A stretch of DNA of 64,000 nt from assembly GCA_963693365.1 (NCBI GenBank), contig CAVNZM010000012.1:1550001-1614000 (forward strand). Direction: 5' to 3'. The notes under the pieces were generated by a model. The model was not told the origin of the DNA. It was given only the letters and a program-made list of their open reading frames with translations, and did no database searches. How positions within the stretch are numbered: position 1 is the first letter of the stretch; the number at the start of each line of letters is the position of its first letter. Origin of the DNA: Amoebidium appalachense (taxonomy: Eukaryota > Ichthyosporea). The translations under genes and the position numbers were made by a program. Positions 1-15,488 of the stretch are shown piece after piece.

Positions 1-160
1 CGGGCGTGTACCGGCTCCCCGGGCCGGGCAGGAATCTACTTGTAACACAGCTGCAGGTTTCCAACCCAACCCATTTTCCCGTGTAGATGTCATTCGACCA
101 GGCGCCATGAAGCGGCTTTAAGTCTTTCAGACTGAGGGGAGTATTTTCCGGACAGTGTGT

Positions 161-608
<448 letters not shown>

Positions 609-804
609 TGTGCATGCGCTTGTACCAACCTCGATTCCCTTCGAGTGTCTCTTCGAGCGCCTCTTCGAGCGTCTCTTCGAGCGTATGTATACATGTAAGC
701 ACTTGGGTGCGAGAGGACGCCCCTGCATACAGTGTAGTCAGTGGGGCGTCATCGACTCATCGCTCGCATACGCACGGCCATCTGGAAACTCTGTGTGGTT
801 AATT

Positions 805-839
805 ACCACGGCCATCTAGAAACACCAGATGGCCGTGGT
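805..839. repeat. Perfect 13-bp-arm hairpin
   Basis: Arms at 805-817 and 827-839 (core CCACGGCCATCT / AGATGGCCGTGG) with a 9-nt loop. A third copy of the arm sequence lies just upstream near 774-784. It stands at the left edge of a block that resembles 9,920-10,290. Confidence 0.8.
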
Positions 840-1165
840 GGTTACGTAATCGTGGACTCATTAGCCAAATATGGTCCATATTTACCAAATTCGGTAATTC
901 TGCAAGCTCTTCGTGACTTGGCCGAGTGTGTACACGAGCCTCCGCCGGCAGGCGCCGGCGGGCCGCGCATAGGGGGGCCGTGATTCACACGGTGCAAGGG
1001 TGTCATGGACAGCTGTCATTCATAATTTGTTTTTAGTTTTTGGTTCCACTTTCTCAAGAGACACGCCTCTTTTCAGGGTAGAATAAGGCCAAGCTGAAGG
1101 GAAAAATCCACCGTTTTAGAGTTTTATGAGCTACGAGTCGTCCATCGTGACCACCGGCCCACGCT
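840..1165. repeat. Block paralogous to the receptor intergenic region
   Basis: About 320 bp that aligns imperfectly with 9,920-10,290, in the same order and orientation. Shared landmarks are a TTACGTA..TCGTG segment, TTACCAAAT, a GC-rich palindromic stretch, TTTAGTTTTTGGTTC and TTTTTCAGGGTAGAATAAG (here TTTTCAGGGTAGAATAAGG). The other copy lies between the two head-to-head receptor genes, so this one probably arrived with the receptor exon fragment that follows. Confidence 0.6.
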
Positions 1166-1323
1166 TTCCCCCATTGGAGGCGTAGTATGTACATATAGGT
1201 ACGTAGCCGTGAAAAGAGGAAATTTCAAAAAGGAATAATATGTGCCAATATGACGCTACTGTAAAATAATCGTTCTCCACATGATGGTACCCGGACATAT
1301 GTGGAGGTACCTAAATATTCAAT

Positions 1324-1677
1324 GCCGAAGGACGTCGACTGGCCAATCAGCAACTACTAGGCCACCACATCAATCTATTTGTGCTCGTGTATCTGGTCAC
1401 GTGGTTTCCCTATGTTCTTTTTACCCTCCTCTCTCTGCCAATGAGCCATATTAAGGTGCCCGGTTGGCTTGGACCCCTTCAGTCTGCGTGTGCAAGTCTG
1501 TCGGGTGTGTTGAATGCGGCGGTGTATTGGGTGTTTCTCACACTGCCCTCGGAGCAAAATAGTGGTGGGGGGTTCTCACGTTGTGCAAAGCTACGGGTGC
1601 TGGTGCGAAAGATTCTGTGTGTGCCGCAAAGCGATGACCAGCCTGCGTTAACTACTGCAACAACACATGGTTCATAA
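1324..1677 (+). pseudogene. 7TM receptor remnant, TM6-TM7 exon only
   Basis: Encodes the C-terminal part of a class E-like 7TM receptor: a lead-in AEGRRLANQQ, TM6 ([15 protein letters not shown]), a short loop, TM7 (..[15 protein letters not shown]) and a short Ser/Thr-containing tail ending in TAA. It is nearly identical to the last exon of the complete gene at 14,967-15,488. Homology starts abruptly at about 1,324; the polar 5' part of that exon is missing and no TM1-TM5 exons precede it in the window. The frame is intact, so it is a recent partial duplicate or deletion derivative. If the other exons lay off the window it could belong to a real gene, but the paralogous promoter-like block directly upstream argues for internal deletion. 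Confidence 0.7.
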
Positions 1678-4838
<3,161 letters not shown>

Positions 4839-5465
4839 TTACACGGACATGCACAGCCATCTTCTTATTTTTCTCCTTGTCGACTCACTATTGAACTGTG
4901 AGGAAGGTGTAGCCAAAAGCACCCAATACACCGCAGCATCCAAAGCACCGGCACACCCGTTTAGTGCTGCTTGAAATGGCCCCAACCATTGCGGGGGTTG
5001 TATAGGGATTTGTGGGAAAGAAACAAGTGTAAAAATCACAAATGGGGTCCATGTTACGATGTAAACGAGAACAAAACAGTTCATGTATCGGCCCAGTCTT
5101 CGCTGTTTCGCCAGCCGCCGCTCCTCCGTTGCGGTGGAACTGCTGAGTGCTGATTGGTTGTTGCTGCAGTTGGGAACAGCGGGAACGGCGAAGGCATGGC
5201 CATGGGGCACGACCAGAGCTGGAGAGCTCGGCTTTGCCTGCTGAGCCAGTATCTGTCAATACAAACTACTAGCATTAGTAGGCTGTTAATGCTTTCATTC
5301 AGAATAGGTACACCTTAATGTTTTTATCGAGTATAGGCTAAGTCAATGTTTCATTGAGTATAGGTACACGTGTGCGTGCACGTGCCACGGTATCTCATGT
5401 GTGAGTGTGTGTATGGGGTAGGCGGGCAGATGAGAGGGCGGGCGGGCAGGTGGCGGCGGGGGCGG

Positions 5466-5499
<34 letters not shown>

Positions 5500-7111
5500 G
5501 CAATGAACTAAGTGCGAACCTTAAGCATTGCTATCCTCCCCCCACCTCCCCCTCCCCCCTCTCCCCCCCCCCCCCCCCCCCCCTCCCTCCCTCCCCCCTC
5601 CTCCCCTCCGGGTCTTCCGGTTGCTGTTCGTGAAACATATGCGCCCGGAATCGTATACTTACACATATGAAGCCGTGTGTGTGTGTGCTTTTAAATCCGC
5701 TCGCAATGGTTCAATATTGATAGATGGAATGTTATGTACACACGTGTCTGTGTGTGGTGATAGTGCAATGTGCTCTAAAGTGTGGTGTATGTGTCTAATA
5801 TGAACGGCATGCAGTACAGTACAACGTGTTTAAGTATGAGGGCAGGTGGATATGTGCATACCGTATCAAATGGAGGCCGGGTGTCACAGTCGGGAAGGGC
5901 TGGTTGTTCCGTGGCGCAATTCATGTTGCCTGTGCCTTGTGCGTCAACCAATTCCGTGTCCCGGAAAACTACCGTATTTGGTGTGTTCGCGTCAAGAGCA
6001 TGAGATGTAACACTTGTTTGGGCTTCCCGGTTGGCCGACGTATCAGGATGGCTAATTGAACCCGTGCCATGTGTTGTTGTGTAATCCTCCATTATGATAT
6101 CATGAGTGGGTTGAAGTGTTTGCACCAAATAAGTGGCTGCGCCAATATCTCCTCTCCCACCGGATTGCAAATGCTCATCGTTATTCATACCTGATACAGT
6201 ATTTTCGTTCACCTCGTTTCCTGGTGGCAAATTCAGTGAGGGGTTTCGGCCCTCAGTGCCACCCCAAGCCGGGTTTAGGGGAAACCGAAGGTGATTGGAC
6301 CGGAACCGAGTCGATTGCCATAAACGGTAAGTCGACGTCGGGTAGCAGAAGGCGCACACGAGCAGCGTTAGAAAAGAGTATGCCAAGTTATAGAACACGC
6401 TGAGTATGAAGTATCGCTCGGTCACTCCACATCGCATCACGATCCTGCGGGAGAATAAATGAGTATTAGCTATATTAGCTCTGGGTCACCGAGTTTTGGA
6501 TAAACCACACTAGCCTCGGTCACTCGTAACAGGTGCTTTATCTGAGTACGCGGGTATGTTGAAAGCAAAGTCACTAACAGAGCAATTAGTAGCACCGCCG
6601 AGTGTGATAAATGTGTGGGTGTGTCTTTGTGCACGTCTTCTTCAAGGGTGTTCAAGTGTGTGGATGTCGATATTCATATCTTAGTGCTTGCTTACTTGCT
6701 TTTCCATGATATCTCACAGTTGAAATGTGGATGGGTGTAGCTGCAGCCGTGCATGAGTACATACCTAAATGTATCGAGCAACGATTAAAGTCCTCTACGG
6801 TAGCTGGATTCTGAATGTTGTTACAGTGGGTGATTTTCAAATCAACTTAGCTGGTGAGTGAATGCAAGTTACATAGCGCCGGCGAGGGCCCGGGGCGGGC
6901 CGGGGGGGGGGGGGGGGAGGGGACGGTGGGGGAAAGGGTGGGGGGAGGGGGGGGTAGGGGTGGGTGGGGGGGGGGGGGGGAAGGGGGGGAGGGAGGGGGG
7001 GGGGGGGTTAGATAGGTTTGAAGATCGAGGAAAACGACACTCAGGAAGAAGAAGGACAAGGGGGTGGGAAGGCGGGGTGTGAGGGGAGGTGAAGGTGGTG
7101 GTGGTGGTGGT

Positions 7112-7145
<34 letters not shown>

Positions 7146-7900
7146 GGTGGGAGGGAGGGAGAGGTGGGGGGAGAGAATTTGAAGACAATATAATTATCCT
7201 CCAAGATAGTATATCAAAATCATTTCCGGCATGAGAACGGAAAAAAGGACGGGGGGCGTAAGGAGGTGCCAAAGGAGGGGGAGGGGGGGAAGGGGGGGGG
7301 GGGGTACATGACATTTTAGTTTTATTCTTCGGTTCGGTATTTTTTTTATTATTATTATTTTTTTTTTTTTTTTTGGGGGGGGGGGGGGAGGACCAGGAGA
7401 GTGGCAATGTCATACCTTCCATATCCGTCCGGAAGAGCCAGGGGGATGACAGCCAGCAAAAGAGGCACACCAAATCCCACCAATAGGAGGATTCGGATAC
7501 TTTCTATAATCGGAGATCGGTCTTTAACGATCACCACCCACACGTTCACCGCCACCAACACACGGCAGGTGACACTACACAACTGTCCCCACGTCAACGA
7601 AAACCCAATGAACGCACAAAGACGTGTGCGTGCACATGTTCTCGGGTCGGATAAAAATAGAATGGTGGACAACCCAGAAAGAGCGATATATAGCAAATCG
7701 GCAAGACTGATGAGTCCCGGAAAGAACTGCATGATGGTGAAAGTATGCGGGTGGTATTTCCATATATGGAAGACCTTTAGGATGATGTAGATGCTGCAAA
7801 AGAGAGAAATAGAAGATGTCACCAGGTACACTATCTGCAACGGGGCAATAAGGGTGAAGTTAAAATGTGCAAAAGGTATGCATCCGATTTTTGGTGTGTG

Positions 7901-7943
<43 letters not shown>

Positions 7944-7990
7944 CCGCACGTGTGTGTATCTGTGTGTGTATGTGTGTGTGTGTAGGTGTC

Positions 7991-8026
<36 letters not shown>

Positions 8027-8305
8027 TGTGTTTGTGTGTCTGTGTGTGTGTGTGTGTGTGTATGCCAGGCGCGTGCGTGTGCATGTGCGTGTGCGTGTGT
8101 GTGACTGTGCAGCGTGTGCGTGTGGTTGTGTGGATGTGTGTACGTGAGTGTGTGCGTGTGTGCGTGTGTGTGCGTGTGCGTGTGTGCCTGTGTGCCTGTG
8201 TGGGCGTGTGCGCGTGTGCGCGTGTGTGCATATGTGCGTGTGTGTGCGTGTGTGCGTGTGTGCGTGAATATGTGCGTGCGTGTGTATGTGTGTAAAGGTC
8301 AGTGT

Positions 8306-8336
<31 letters not shown>

Positions 8337-8991
8337 CCCGCACGTGTGTGTATCTGTGTGTGTATGTGTGTGTGTGTAGGTGTCTGTCTGTGTGTGTGTG
8401 TGTGTGTGTGTGTTTGTGTGTTTGTGTGTCTGTGTGTGTGTGTGTGTGTGTGTATGCCAGGCGCGTGCGTGTGCGTGTGCGTGTGCGTGTGTGTGACTGT
8501 GCAGCGTGTGCGTGTGGTTGTGTGGATGTGTGTACGTGAGTGTGTGCGTGTGTGCGTGTGTGTGCGTGTGCGTGTGTGCCTGTGTGCCTGTGTGGGCGTG
8601 TGCGCGTGTGCGCGTGTGTGCATATGTGCGTGTGTGTGCGTGTGTGCGTGTGTGCGTGAATGTGTGCGTGCGTGTGTATGTGTGTAAAGGTCAGTGTGTG
8701 TGTGTGTGTTTTTTTTTGGGGGGGGGGGGGGGGGGATGGGGGGAGGGGGGGGGGGGGGGGGAGGCTTTGTGGCCATTTTGGGGGGAGGGGGAGGAGGGCG
8801 GGGGGGACACATGGCCCAGGAAAAGGATTCCGAAAGCAGAGGTGAGAATGTTAACCCGACACTTTTGATTCAAATTGAATTCCGTAATGGCCCAAGACAG
8901 TAGCCACCCACACCTACAGTACATGACCTACCTTCGTAGTTACATATGTCGACTGGCCAAACTGTGTGTTGCACAGCTCATTTGGAGCCAT
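4839..8991 (-). CDS. Class E (cAMP-receptor-like) 7TM receptor, gene 1
   Basis: Four exons on the minus strand: 8991-8932, 7834-7416, 6444-5862 and 5252-4839 (stop TAA at 4839); 491 aa. Introns are GT..AG in phases 0, 2 and 0. Exon 1 gives a short extracellular N-terminus ([14 protein letters not shown]). Exon 2 holds TM1-TM4. Exon 3 holds extracellular loop 2 with Cys ([10 protein letters not shown]), TM5 and a polar third intracellular loop of about 150 aa. Exon 4 holds TM6 ([12 protein letters not shown]), TM7 ([10 protein letters not shown]) and a basic tail. A Cys before TM3 and the Cys in loop 2 could form the usual disulfide. There is no DRY motif after TM3 ([11 protein letters not shown]). 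The TM2 LISLAD, the TM3 layout and the NAxVY-like TM7 resemble cAMP-receptor-like class E GPCRs; the ligand is unknown. The gene mirrors its paralogue at 11,440-15,488 exon by exon, with exon 2 of equal length (419 nt). Intron 1 contains a tandem duplication and G/GT tracts. Confidence 0.85.
7893..8700. repeat. GT-rich intron DNA with a ~0.39-kb tandem duplication
   Basis: Inside intron 1 of the minus-strand receptor gene. Two copies of about 360 bp, offset by about 391-394 bp, share non-repetitive landmarks: CCCGCACG at 7,943 and 8,337, GGTGTCTGTCTGTG, TATGCCAGGCGCGTGCGTG, and GTAAAGGTCAG at about 8,292 and 8,684. Near identity implies recent duplication. Confidence 0.85.
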
Positions 8992-9513
8992 GTTGTTGGG
9001 ACTCGTTTCGGCTGGTGTTCTGCATGAAAGGATAGCTCAAACGTCAGTTTCGCGCCATGATATCGCAGTGTCAAAAATCCTTTATTTTTCTCACCAGCAT
9101 TCATAGGTTTGGGCATCACACTGGCTTTTATCTTTTTTTTTTTTTTTTTTTAAAAGTTTGTTCCCGGAGAGCCTTTGGAGGCCCTCTAGGGAAAATACCG
9201 TCTACCACACAGCACCGACAGTACACTAGTTAGGGTGCTATCTATGAGTTTGGCAAGCTAGCCAAGCTTTTAATTGTCATCCTTGCTGTTTTTGCCTCGG
9301 TGCAAAACATGCAACTTGAAGGCAGAGTTCAAATGATTGGCCTAGCTTCTAGCTACGATCTTCTGGCAGAGAAAACTGTAACTCGGTATGCAAGCGAGAT
9401 GATAAAAATATGATGGTCTAAGGCCGGGTCCTGCTCCCTCCCTCCCCCCCCTCCCCTCCCCCCACAATCAATCTATTTCTTCCCCCCCTTCCCCCCCCCC
9501 CCCCCCCCCCTCC

Positions 9514-9544
<31 letters not shown>

Positions 9545-11439
9545 AAAAAAAAGAAGAAGAAGAAGAAGAAGAAGAAGAAAGAAAAAAAGAAAAAGCACTT
9601 TCTCTCTTTAACTCTTTGACCCTATTCCTTCACCGCTTTTCTGTTTCCTGCTTCACAGTTCAGCAAGGCCTTTTAAATCAACTCACCTGCCCGAGAAAGG
9701 TCCAAATGAAAGGTATATGTCTCAGTAAAGGTGTACTCAGAAAGGGCTGAGTTCGAGAAACGGCTTAAATTTTGTGAATGCGGGTACATACATACATATA
9801 CACACGGTAAGTGCATTCAAAACAATGTGTGCGCGTGTGTGGGTGTGTGTTCGTTTTTGCGTGTGGGTGGGTGTGGGTGTGTGTGTGTCGACGCGTGTGC
9901 TTTCCTACAGCCCCCGATGGCCTTCGAGTGCATGATTATCAGAGCACGCCCTGGCCGAGGATGGGCACGCGTCTTTGATTACGTATTCGTGAACTTATCT
10001 TGCAAGCCATATATGGAACAATAGTTACCAAATAAAGTAACTTTGCAGACCTGGCTCTTATCAATCCGCGATCTCTACATTTTTTTGGAAACTCGAACCT
10101 CAAGGGCCCACGGCGTGGGCCCGTGCTCCGTGGGCAGCTATGCCTTTCATATCCTGTCTTTAGTTTTTGGTTCGGCTTCCTCAAAACACAACCATTTTTC
10201 AGGGTAGAATAAGCCCAAGCTAGAGAACAAACCCACCGGTGTGGTTTTATTCCTACGAGAATTGTCGTCGACGCCTGCTGCTATCATGTCTTCTTCGAAC
10301 CGTGTTTAATATCGAGCGTTGCCTGCCGGCCGCCACCAATTGTGCCCGGGACATGTGAAAGAAGAAGCCTGTTTTTTGCTACTCCGAGCTAGAAGCTTCA
10401 CGGTTCGTGCTTCATTGGTGGGGTACAATGTATGCATACTTCTGTACATACTTCGACCAGGTCCTGCATATGTATGTATGAGCCGGATCCACAACGCTGG
10501 AAAGCAATTATCAACTGCATATACTGTATGCAATCGCAGTTCCTTCCATGATAGAACTTTTTCAATTTGGGAGGTAGAGTTGTGACCATGTATATATGTG
10601 GCTCCAGTATGTTGGGGGGGCATGCGTATGTATGATTGTGTTGTACGTGCGCCGAAGCTTAGGGGACTGGCATGAACGCAGCCGTCCGCGTGAGACCACG
10701 TGCACGTTGAACTTCTTGAACAAATATTTGCTTGCATTTTTCAGCCACTATTGCTTCCAGCTTGGGGACTCGAAGCTACCGGCACGTTTCTACATAACTG
10801 AGGCAACTAACTATATGTAAACGTGGGTTTTGTCAGATTATTGGCTTTTTTTTTTTTTTTTTTTTTTTTTTACCGTACGGTGCTTTATTTTATTAGTTAT
10901 TATTTTTACAGTTTCAGTAGCCCAATACAGGTTCGTCACCAAGCAAAAACAAGAAATCTCGGAGGTCCTAACGTGTATCAAGCGTGTTGACTTTTGTGCA
11001 GCTTCAGACGTTCTAACCTCAGCTCCCAGAAGCCCATTTTCACAAAAAAAAAACGGTTTAAGTAAAATTCCAAACCTTTCTGAGACTCATGGAGCCCGGT
11101 CGTTATTCCATAGTTATTTGAAGTAGAATTCTGGTGGCCTAATAACTGACCCGTGTATTGACACACCACGAACAGCATTTCTCCTGTTTTGTTTTCCCAC
11201 AAACTCCCTTTTTTCCTTACCGTGCTTGGCGTCTACCTTTTCTTTCTGCCCCCCCTTTTTTAGGGAGACACGGCACTTCTCGAGGTCTACTTTTGGTGGT
11301 GCTAAAGGAATATGTTTGGAGCTTCAGGTGATCCATCAGTGGCTGATAACGGACTGTATTTTTGCCTGCCGAAGTTCTAAGCGCCTTGGTACTTTGATAC
11401 TTTCCCCTTCAGGCATTAATATTAGCACAAAAAAACGTC
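8992..11439. promoter_or_regulatory. Divergent intergenic region of the two receptor genes
   Basis: About 2.4 kb separates the two start codons, so both promoters must lie here or share elements. The sequence is mostly complex, with T runs at 9,134-9,150 and 10,850-10,870, a C/A/GAA tract at 9,485-9,600, and the block at 9,920-10,290 that also occurs at 840-1,165. The open frames at 10,306-10,737 and 9,939-10,184 show no family signature and no splice partner, and are not called. Confidence 0.5.
9920..10290. repeat. Copy of the 840-1,165 block
   Basis: Imperfect same-orientation match to 840-1,165. It includes a GC palindrome (GGGCCCACGGCGTGGGCCC at about 10,108-10,126) and the TTTTTCAGGGTAGAATAAG landmark at about 10,193. 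Confidence 0.6.
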
Positions 11440-11536
11440 ATGGGTAGTTCCGTCAATGAATTTTGCAACCACCAGTTCGACCCGGCTACCTTCAAAACAA
11501 CAAAGGTGGGTGATTCTCTGTTTTTTTTTTTTTTTT

Positions 11537-11585
<49 letters not shown>

Positions 11586-11768
11586 GGACGATAACCTGGG
11601 TCTGTTAGACTTGTGATGAGTGGAGACGCCACTGGCCGCATCACGTGAGGTTCTTATAACTATTATTGTTTTTGTGTGTGTGTGTGAGTTACGTAAAACC
11701 AAAAAAAAAAAAAAAAAAGGGGGGGGGGGGGGGGGGGGCAGAAGTGGTTGGAGATGGAGAGTTTTTTT

Positions 11769-11801
<33 letters not shown>

Positions 11802-12199
11802 GGGAGGGGGCAGAAGTGGTTGGAGATGGAGAGTTCTTTTACAGGACTTACCCCCAAGGCCTGCCGTGCACGTGTGGAATGGCTTTATAAAGCTTTACGC
11901 CAGTGATAAAATCATTTATTTGCCAACGTTTGCGCCCTTTTCTCTTTTTTCTGTTTCCTTTCAAGTTGCGGGGGGAGGGTGGGGGGGGGGGGGGGGGGGT
12001 TTGAAAAGGGGAAAAATTTCGACAAAACGAAAGGAAGACGGCACGTCAGCTTTTGCCCGTCCCAGCTCGTTGCCATCGTAGAATTTAATCTAGACTTGGT
12101 GCAACCACGACCACCACGAGCCCCCCTCCCCCTTCAACCACTCTCCCCCTAACGCACACACACCTACCCACCCACCCACCCACACCCACCCACCCACCC

Positions 12200-12230
<31 letters not shown>

Positions 12231-12302
12231 ACCCCCCACACACACACACACGCACACGCACATGCACACACGTACACACGTACACACGCACACACGCACG
12301 CA

Positions 12303-12334
<32 letters not shown>

Positions 12335-12349
12335 CACACACACCGTGCG

Positions 12350-12391
<42 letters not shown>

Positions 12392-12989
12392 ACGCACACA
12401 AACCTACAGGTGGTGTCTTTTGTATGCATCCCCGTAGCACTTTTCCCAAGCACCTACATCATCTTCAAGGTCTTCCAAAAATGGAAAAACGACCGCCAGA
12501 ATTTCAGCGTAATGCAGTTCTTTCCGGGGCTGATAAGTCTGGCCGATTCTCTATGGGCACTTTGTGGTGTTACCGTTGCAGCCGTGCAATATTTTGACCC
12601 GAGCACGTGTGCAAATGCACGTGTGTGCCCTGTTATGGGCTGGGCTTTCACATGGGGTGTTCTATCAGCCACAGTTTGCCCAGCTTTAGTGGCGGTGAAT
12701 GTGTGGGTGGTGATTGTCAAAAACCGATTACCAATCATCAAGAGGATCCGTACACTTCTATTGGTCGGATTCGGCGTGCCGTTTGTCTTGGCCCTCATTC
12801 CACTGGTGCTTCCTAGGGCATACGGAAGGTATGTATATATGTATGCATGATGTGAAATTGTGGCTGAATGTGGCATGTTTGTGTGCAGGTGTGATACTCT
12901 GCACTATGGACCAATCCATAAAGTAATTATTATCAGGCTTATTTCCCTTTAGCCAACAGGAAATAGCGACCAATCCGATTGCCCTGATG

Positions 12990-13072
<83 letters not shown>

Positions 13073-13204
13073 TGTGTGTGTGCGCACGCGCGCGCGTGCG
13101 CGCGCGCACGCGCCGTGCAAATGTGTATCAGTTACAGGTGTGATGGTTTATGATGGGTCTCGAAGCCCCGCTTGTCGCGGGAGATATCAATACTATGGCA
13201 CTAA

Positions 13205-13248
<44 letters not shown>

Positions 13249-15488
13249 CAACGAAGAATTGTTATGAGGTGTGGAGTAACCGAGAGATACTTCGCGCTCA
13301 GCCTACTCTACAATACCTTTCTTCCCCTTCTATCATTGATCGTATCGGCATTCTGTTACTTCACATCCACCTACCGCATTAGGCAATCGATTCGATTTCG
13401 ATCCAGGCACGTGCTATTCCCTTCCCTTAAACTCAGGACCACACGGCCTGCTATCGATGGAAACCGCCCATACGAGCCACAGAACACGGCATGCGAGGTA
13501 CCGGTGGCGATCAACACCAACACAACAGAACCTACGAGACATATCCAAGGAGAGGGCTCATACTATACAGGCACACCCGTTAAAGCGGATGGACGTTTGG
13601 TAAGTTCGCCGCTAGATTCGCAAGAGCACCGAACAGGTGAAGCAGACGTTGAGGCATATGAGGACATGTACGGTTTTGGTTCTAGTCCTACCCACATGCA
13701 AATATCGACCACCGCTGACGCCGTTGGTATTCACACATTCCCGTTTGACCCTTGCCCAAATATGGCTATTTCCCGACACACGGGATTGGCTGAGAGACTG
13801 TGTAATGGCGCTATTTGTCCCCCCGAGGGCCATATGGTGTGCAGCAGACCCCAGCCGACCATTTCAAGCATCTGGAGCCCTGCACGGGCACGCACAAAAG
13901 GTCCCTTCTCTCCCCTCCCCCCATTCCCATCCCCTCTCCCATCCCCACCCCCCCTACCCGGCCGCCCGCCCCCCCCCCCTCCCCCCCCCCCCTCCCTCCT
14001 CCCCCCCCCCCTCCCCCCTCCCCCCCTCCCCCCCTGCCCAGGCTCCCTCGCCTCTATATGGAGGCTCTATGGTTTTAGTCAGATTACCCGTTAGCTCCAC
14101 GTGCAGAACCAAACCCCTTCCTTAGTGGGCGACTATACCTCACCCAAATCTGCTACCAATCATCGCGTGGTCGGATATGCCATAGATCACCATCGAGCAC
14201 CTGAATCTTATAAGAAAAGCGCCTCTGATAGCACATCTTTTCCAAATAAGGCAGGCAATTTGGGTTTCACGGTTCAAAATCTGGGTTTGGGATAGGAATC
14301 TAGAAGGGGGGGGAGGGGGGGTCTTCCAGATTCCCAAACCCAAATCCAAATCTTCAGCGACAACAAGACGAAGCAAGAAAACGCCAAGAACTAAGATGTT
14401 AAGCATATTTCTGGTAAAATATAGGCCTAAATATATTATCTTATTAAGTAGCATTAATATCATGTATGTTTTATAGTGCCTATTATAGTATACTTCTTTG
14501 TTTCTTCATAGGCGTGGTGCGAAGCAGCGGTCATGCCGCATGCGTAACATCTGGGTTTAAAATCTGGGTTAGGGTTTAGGTTTTTGGGTACGGTATAGTC
14601 GCCCAGTGACTGATCTGCCCACACATTCTCAGAATCCTTGCACCTGGCTGCACTCGCTGTAAAAGCTCGCTTTTCTATGCCCAGAATCACTTCATATCAA
14701 CCCCCCCCCCCCCCCCCCCCCATCCCCCCCTTCTCCGCTCCCTCTCTTTTTTCCCATCTCAAATGAATTGAGATGAGGACCGGCGTATAGGGCGCATTTT
14801 CGCGCCACACCCGTGTGAACAGTTTTTCTCGCTTGGATGTTACCGGGGGAATATTATTTTACATTCGCTGCTCCGAACAACGTCCCTCCCCCCTTCCCCT
14901 CCCCCCCCTCCCCCCTCCCCCACTAGAAGGACCCCTTCCCCGCACACCCTTTTCTCCAACCTCTAGGAATTGATCTGTGCCCTGTATACTCTTGGTGGAT
15001 TTGAATTTGGCCCGAGGACATTTGCACCAGAAGTTACACACGGTTTGACTTCACAGAACAAATCACTCCCCTCACCACATACCCATATGTGCACGCCATC
15101 AACGGCGGATATCCCAGAAACATCGACAACCCACGCCATTGGCTCTCTTCCGAACCAATCAGCACTCACCGTAGCGTCTGCGGCCGAAGGAAGTCGACTG
15201 GCCAATCAGCAACGACTTGGCCACCACATGAACCTATTTGTGCTCGTGTATCTGGTCACGTGGTTTCCTTTTGTTCTCTTTACCCTCCTCTCTCTGCCTA
15301 AGAGTCATATTAAGGTGCCCGGGTGGATTGGACCCCTTCAGTCTGCGTGTGCAAGTCTTTCGGGTGTGTTGAATGCGGCGGTGTATTGGGTGTTCCTCAC
15401 GCTGCCCTCGGAGCAAAATAGTGGTGGGGGGTTTTCAAGGTGTGCAAAATTTCGGGTAGCGAAGGATTCTCTGTGTGCCGCAAAGTGA
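11440..15488 (+). CDS. Class E (cAMP-receptor-like) 7TM receptor, gene 2
   Basis: Four exons: 11440-11505, 12410-12828, 13257-13836 and 14967-15488 (stop TGA); 528 aa. Intron phases 0, 2 and 0 match gene 1. N-terminus 1-22 ([16 protein letters not shown]); TM1 about 23-44, TM2 59-84, TM3 95-125, TM4 135-156; loop-2 Cys in [12 protein letters not shown]5 about 175-197; a His/Ser/Thr-rich third intracellular loop of about 240 residues split between exons 3 and 4; TM6 about 445-468 ([12 protein letters not shown]); TM7 about 479-504 ([12 protein letters not shown]); short tail. It should be a plasma-membrane receptor signalling through heterotrimeric G protein; the ligand is not predictable. The exon 3 end (CATATG|gtgtgc) was chosen because it gives the paralogue's phase 0. 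The exon 2 acceptor follows a (CA)n array; the exon 3 acceptor follows T41 and ends CAACGAAG. The last exon has a near-identical detached copy at 1,324-1,677. Confidence 0.85.
11521..11850. repeat. T/G homopolymer block with tandem duplicate
   Basis: In intron 1 of receptor gene 2. T26 runs straight into about G38 (11,547-11,584). Then A18-G21, and a 33-nt unit (GGCAGAAGTGGTTGGAGAT.. to GGAGAGTT) occurs twice, at about 11,737-11,769 and 11,809-11,841, separated by T9-G32. Confidence 0.85.
12150..12400. repeat. C-run and (CA)n tract leading to an exon
   Basis: C34 at about 12,199-12,232 followed by (CA)n with CACG variants, running to within a few bases of the acceptor of the TM1-TM4 exon (12,410). 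Confidence 0.9.

Noticed and set aside
6858-7473. Gly- or Pro-rich proteins
   Set aside because: Produced by G/C homopolymers in a receptor intron; open on both strands.
7355-8812. 485-codon minus-strand frame including a long His-Thr region
   Set aside because: Only its C-terminal part (7834-7416) is a receptor exon. The His-Thr part is intronic (CA)n upstream of a clear CAG acceptor.
10306-10737. 143-codon minus-strand frame in the receptor spacer
   Set aside because: A comparable frame is open on the opposite strand. No family match and no splice partner; the short exons at 8,932 and 11,440 fit the N-termini better.
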